Positions 6,301 through 7,255 of a DNA stretch of 7,255 nucleotides are shown here, in pieces (within the stretch, counting starts at the first letter, position 1; each line of letters starts with the position of its first letter). This stretch comes from Methanoculleus sp. UBA208 (GTDB taxonomy: Archaea; Halobacteriota; Methanomicrobia; Methanomicrobiales; Methanoculleaceae), in the NCBI RefSeq assembly GCF_002498065.1, contig NZ_DAFZ01000082.1:26526-33780 (forward strand). Reading direction: 5' to 3'. The position numbers and the translations under genes were made by a program. The notes below the pieces were generated by a model. That model saw nothing but the letters and a program-made list of their open reading frames with translations, was not told the origin of the DNA and ran no database searches.

Positions 6301-7112
6301 TCCGGCACCGCGACGACCCCGGCCGCCCCGTCTACACCTGTCAGCTCCAGGAGAACTGGCGGATGAACCGCACTCTATCCCGGTTCCCGGCGGAGACGCT
6401 TTACGGCACCGGGTATGCCCCCGCCACCGACGCGATCGCAGCGCAGCGGATCGCCCTTGCCCCGGGTCCGCCAGGGGAGGATTGGATGGAATGGGTCCTC
6501 GACCCGGCATACCCGCTCGTGCTCTGTGTCCTTGAGGGCGTCCGGACGACTGTGGAGAACCGGCTTGAGGGGGCACTGGTCGCCCGATTGAGCGGAGCGC
6601 TCCGGGAGAGGCTCGCCGACCCCGGCTCAGGAGAACGGTATCCGGCGACTGAGGACGGGGATTACCGGTTCTGGCGGCACGGGCTCTTCATCGTCAGCCC
6701 GCACCATGCCCAGATCGGCGCCATCCGGAACCATCTCGCCGGCGTGCGGGCCTGGAAGTATCCGCCGTTCGTGGACACCGTCGACAAGATGCAGGGGCAG
6801 GAGGCGGAGGCGGTCATCGTCAGTTACGGCGTGAGCGACGTCGAGACCGCTCTTGCCGAGGCCGAGTTCATCTACAGCAGGAACCGCCTGAACGTCTCGC
6901 TGACCCGGAGCCGGGCGAAATGCACGGTCTTCCTGCCCCGGCCGCTCCTTGAGCCGCCGCTCGAACTGGTGCAGAACGAGAAGGCGGCGGCGGGGCTCCG
7001 GCACATGCTCGACCTCCAGGAGTTCTGCCGGGCGCACGGGGAGGAGCGGACGTTCGACCTTGACGGCGAGGCAGGAGTCCGGCTCACGGTGATGCGGGCG
7101 CGGGTGGAGTGA
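3333..7112 (+). CDS. Fused 4Fe-4S PD-(D/E)XK nuclease and SF1 (Upf1/Dna2-like) helicase, TM0106/COG2251-related
   Basis: A 1259-residue DNA-processing enzyme. Residues 1-250 are a RecB/Cas4-like nuclease: E60 (GIRWEE), D134 (RPDLV), D148-I-K150 (VDIKAS) and Q162-x3-Y166, with four cysteines fit for an iron-sulfur cluster, C19 and C237-x2-C240-x5-C246, as in Cas4, AddB and Dna2. Residues about 300-450 resemble the RNase H-like exonuclease segment of TM0106-family proteins but lack its acidic pair. Residues about 625-750 look like the beta-barrel 1B insertion. Residues about 790-1205 are the helicase: Q-motif KSQ (794-796), Walker A GPPGTGKT (813-820), motif Ia (846-855), DEAS (932-935), GDDLQLPPV (959-967), ENWRMN (1007-1012, with W where Y is usual), the Q1154-G-Q region, and N1184 to R1194 (NRLNVSLTRSR). 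The ATG is the first standard start after an in-frame TAA at 3258; no Shine-Dalgarno is seen. Likely unwinds and cuts DNA in repair, replication or defence; role inferred. Confidence 0.92.
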   Translation: MPRFNLSPSLIGRFFYHDCERYLRYHATPEQERENAGIPAAAIDTSPVTRALLDAGIRWEEKVVRTKLAGRVRLPEGTGAISERSFSIEESFDLLPRLSPGEAIYQATIPVSVHFLQSYDLDPGMHRFSPCRPDLVTLDEDRRLQIVDIKASEELSVSHRIQATLYVLILDHALDLLGLDLRVDRNRAGIWLYGEDEPEPFGLHLNIRVIEDFLRHRLPGILAGPPGDVPWHLTSRCESCEFYPHCRTEAEASSSVSQIPGLSSVGRRYLREAPWDGGVSINTLSDLEAFLRDPESDRRLDNCGSLAGQGDRLRATVRALSTGEVVSLAATSLALPVYEDIAVILTLQKDPVSGRTYTLGFRRSRGKAVYGTASHEAIFVAADSADCTGARREFVRALAAELAAVDEYNRGRDWADRKSVQTYVYDAYEEELFPRLLEEAIDDPVTAQDALRLRFYYQDPGIALGSSHPNASVPFPLVVITREIRRLLALPVPFTLRLPEVLAAIPSSRFAYRLDAGSLFWNEHGNAMKSDAITMAWHGNRPEAADWVRQEVSRRLLAAGSVLDGLRERTKEKLVRWAENFRFPRPWDAAAPEISRLLFIAEYESAMGARRVQELRSRPRAARVRDAVSIPVKKSEGNFWKVLAPLDLSLFEQSQAFSYLLVPDGDAGEEALLAFDDLRYRSSPNPGNSGVCFARVHDSIVDRTAGEVRGLVLEVTYPRDHAPFSEGDLAVLHPRFTDFTAPRYVDRLLALDGQPENAFIRLLRDPRGFAAPIAEPQGVIADTERLARDAGFTKSQNRAFSHVTENRLTLVWGPPGTGKTHFLAATVLSLVKARRAHGERIRVGVTAFTHAAIENLLVKVQASVDGFDLAAGLPIYKLRDIRTPGAERSLEVLPHDRAETVVGYPALLLGGTVHSFGRLEKSLPSLDLLIVDEASQMRPAELAMVLPMLDEGGRLILAGDDLQLPPVVQGAYPVPEDGLPGLEDSVFAYLRHRDDPGRPVYTCQLQENWRMNRTLSRFPAETLYGTGYAPATDAIAAQRIALAPGPPGEDWMEWVLDPAYPLVLCVLEGVRTTVENRLEGALVARLSGALRERLADPGSGERYPATEDGDYRFWRHGLFIVSPHHAQIGAIRNHLAGVRAWKYPPFVDTVDKMQGQEAEAVIVSYGVSDVETALAEAEFIYSRNRLNVSLTRSRAKCTVFLPRPLLEPPLELVQNEKAAAGLRHMLDLQEFCRAHGEERTFDLDGEAGVRLTVMRARVE

Positions 7113-7144
7113 GTGGGCGAGGAGAGGCGGAGAGGGTGGAGTGA
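7102..7144. repeat. 11-bp direct repeat spanning the nuclease-helicase stop codon
   Basis: GGGTGGAGTGA occurs at 7102-7112, including the stop codon, and again at 7134-7144, 32 bases apart, in a purine-rich stretch. It is most simply a slippage or local duplication remnant; no function is evident. Confidence 0.4.
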
Positions 7145-7255
7145 ACGCCGGTTGTCACCCAAAACCAAGCACCGTTTCGAATAGTTGGCATTCTGTCCCT
7201 CGCAACCCATACACGGATTTCCAGTGGATATCGCGTCTGGGGGGTGGGGACAGGG

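Noticed and set aside
6872..7210. A 112-codon minus-strand open frame reaching past the helicase stop
   Set aside because: About two thirds is antisense to the helicase C-terminus. It is low-complexity Ser/Arg-rich, with no promoter or ribosome binding site seen. The last 143 bases therefore hold no supported gene.

Overview
This window looks like chromosomal DNA from a high-GC methanogenic archaeon, most likely Methanomicrobiales and resembling Methanoculleus. That assignment is inferred from protein style, not from a marker gene. The support is an archaeal-looking TATA element and GGAGG-type ribosome binding site before a short lipoprotein gene, a fasciclin-domain surface lipoprotein of the type common in these methanogens, a TIM-barrel isomerase-like protein that I associate with methanogens, and strong G/C at third codon positions. 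There is no rRNA, tRNA, insertion sequence or CRISPR array.

Layout: all four genes lie on the + strand. (1) Bases 2-850 hold the 3' part of a sugar-phosphate isomerase/epimerase-like TIM-barrel gene, whose start lies before the window. (2) Bases 908-2365 encode an NHLRC2-like protein: a thioredoxin-like domain with a CANC redox motif followed by a six-blade NHL propeller. It begins 57 bases after gene 1 and may be co-transcribed with it. (3) After a hairpin and a fresh promoter, 2462-3067 encodes a secreted fasciclin-domain lipoprotein. (4) A 265-base intergenic region, rich in inverted repeats and containing an AT-rich island, leads to 3333-7112. This is a 1259-residue nuclease-helicase with an N-terminal iron-sulfur Cas4/Dna2-like PD-(D/E)XK nuclease, a central RNase H-like segment that appears to have lost its catalytic acids, and a C-terminal Upf1/Dna2-type superfamily 1 helicase. 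The last 143 bases hold no gene that I can support.

The genes do not form an obvious pathway. Genes 1 and 2 may share a transcript. Gene 3 is an independent envelope gene. Gene 4 stands alone under its own leader and is the most notable item: a single-polypeptide DNA-processing machine related to the TM0106/COG2251 nuclease family, plausibly for DNA repair, replication-intermediate processing or defence. The structured leader in front of it, with a perfect 14-bp palindrome 18 bases before the start codon and no ribosome binding site, is the most interesting non-coding signal.
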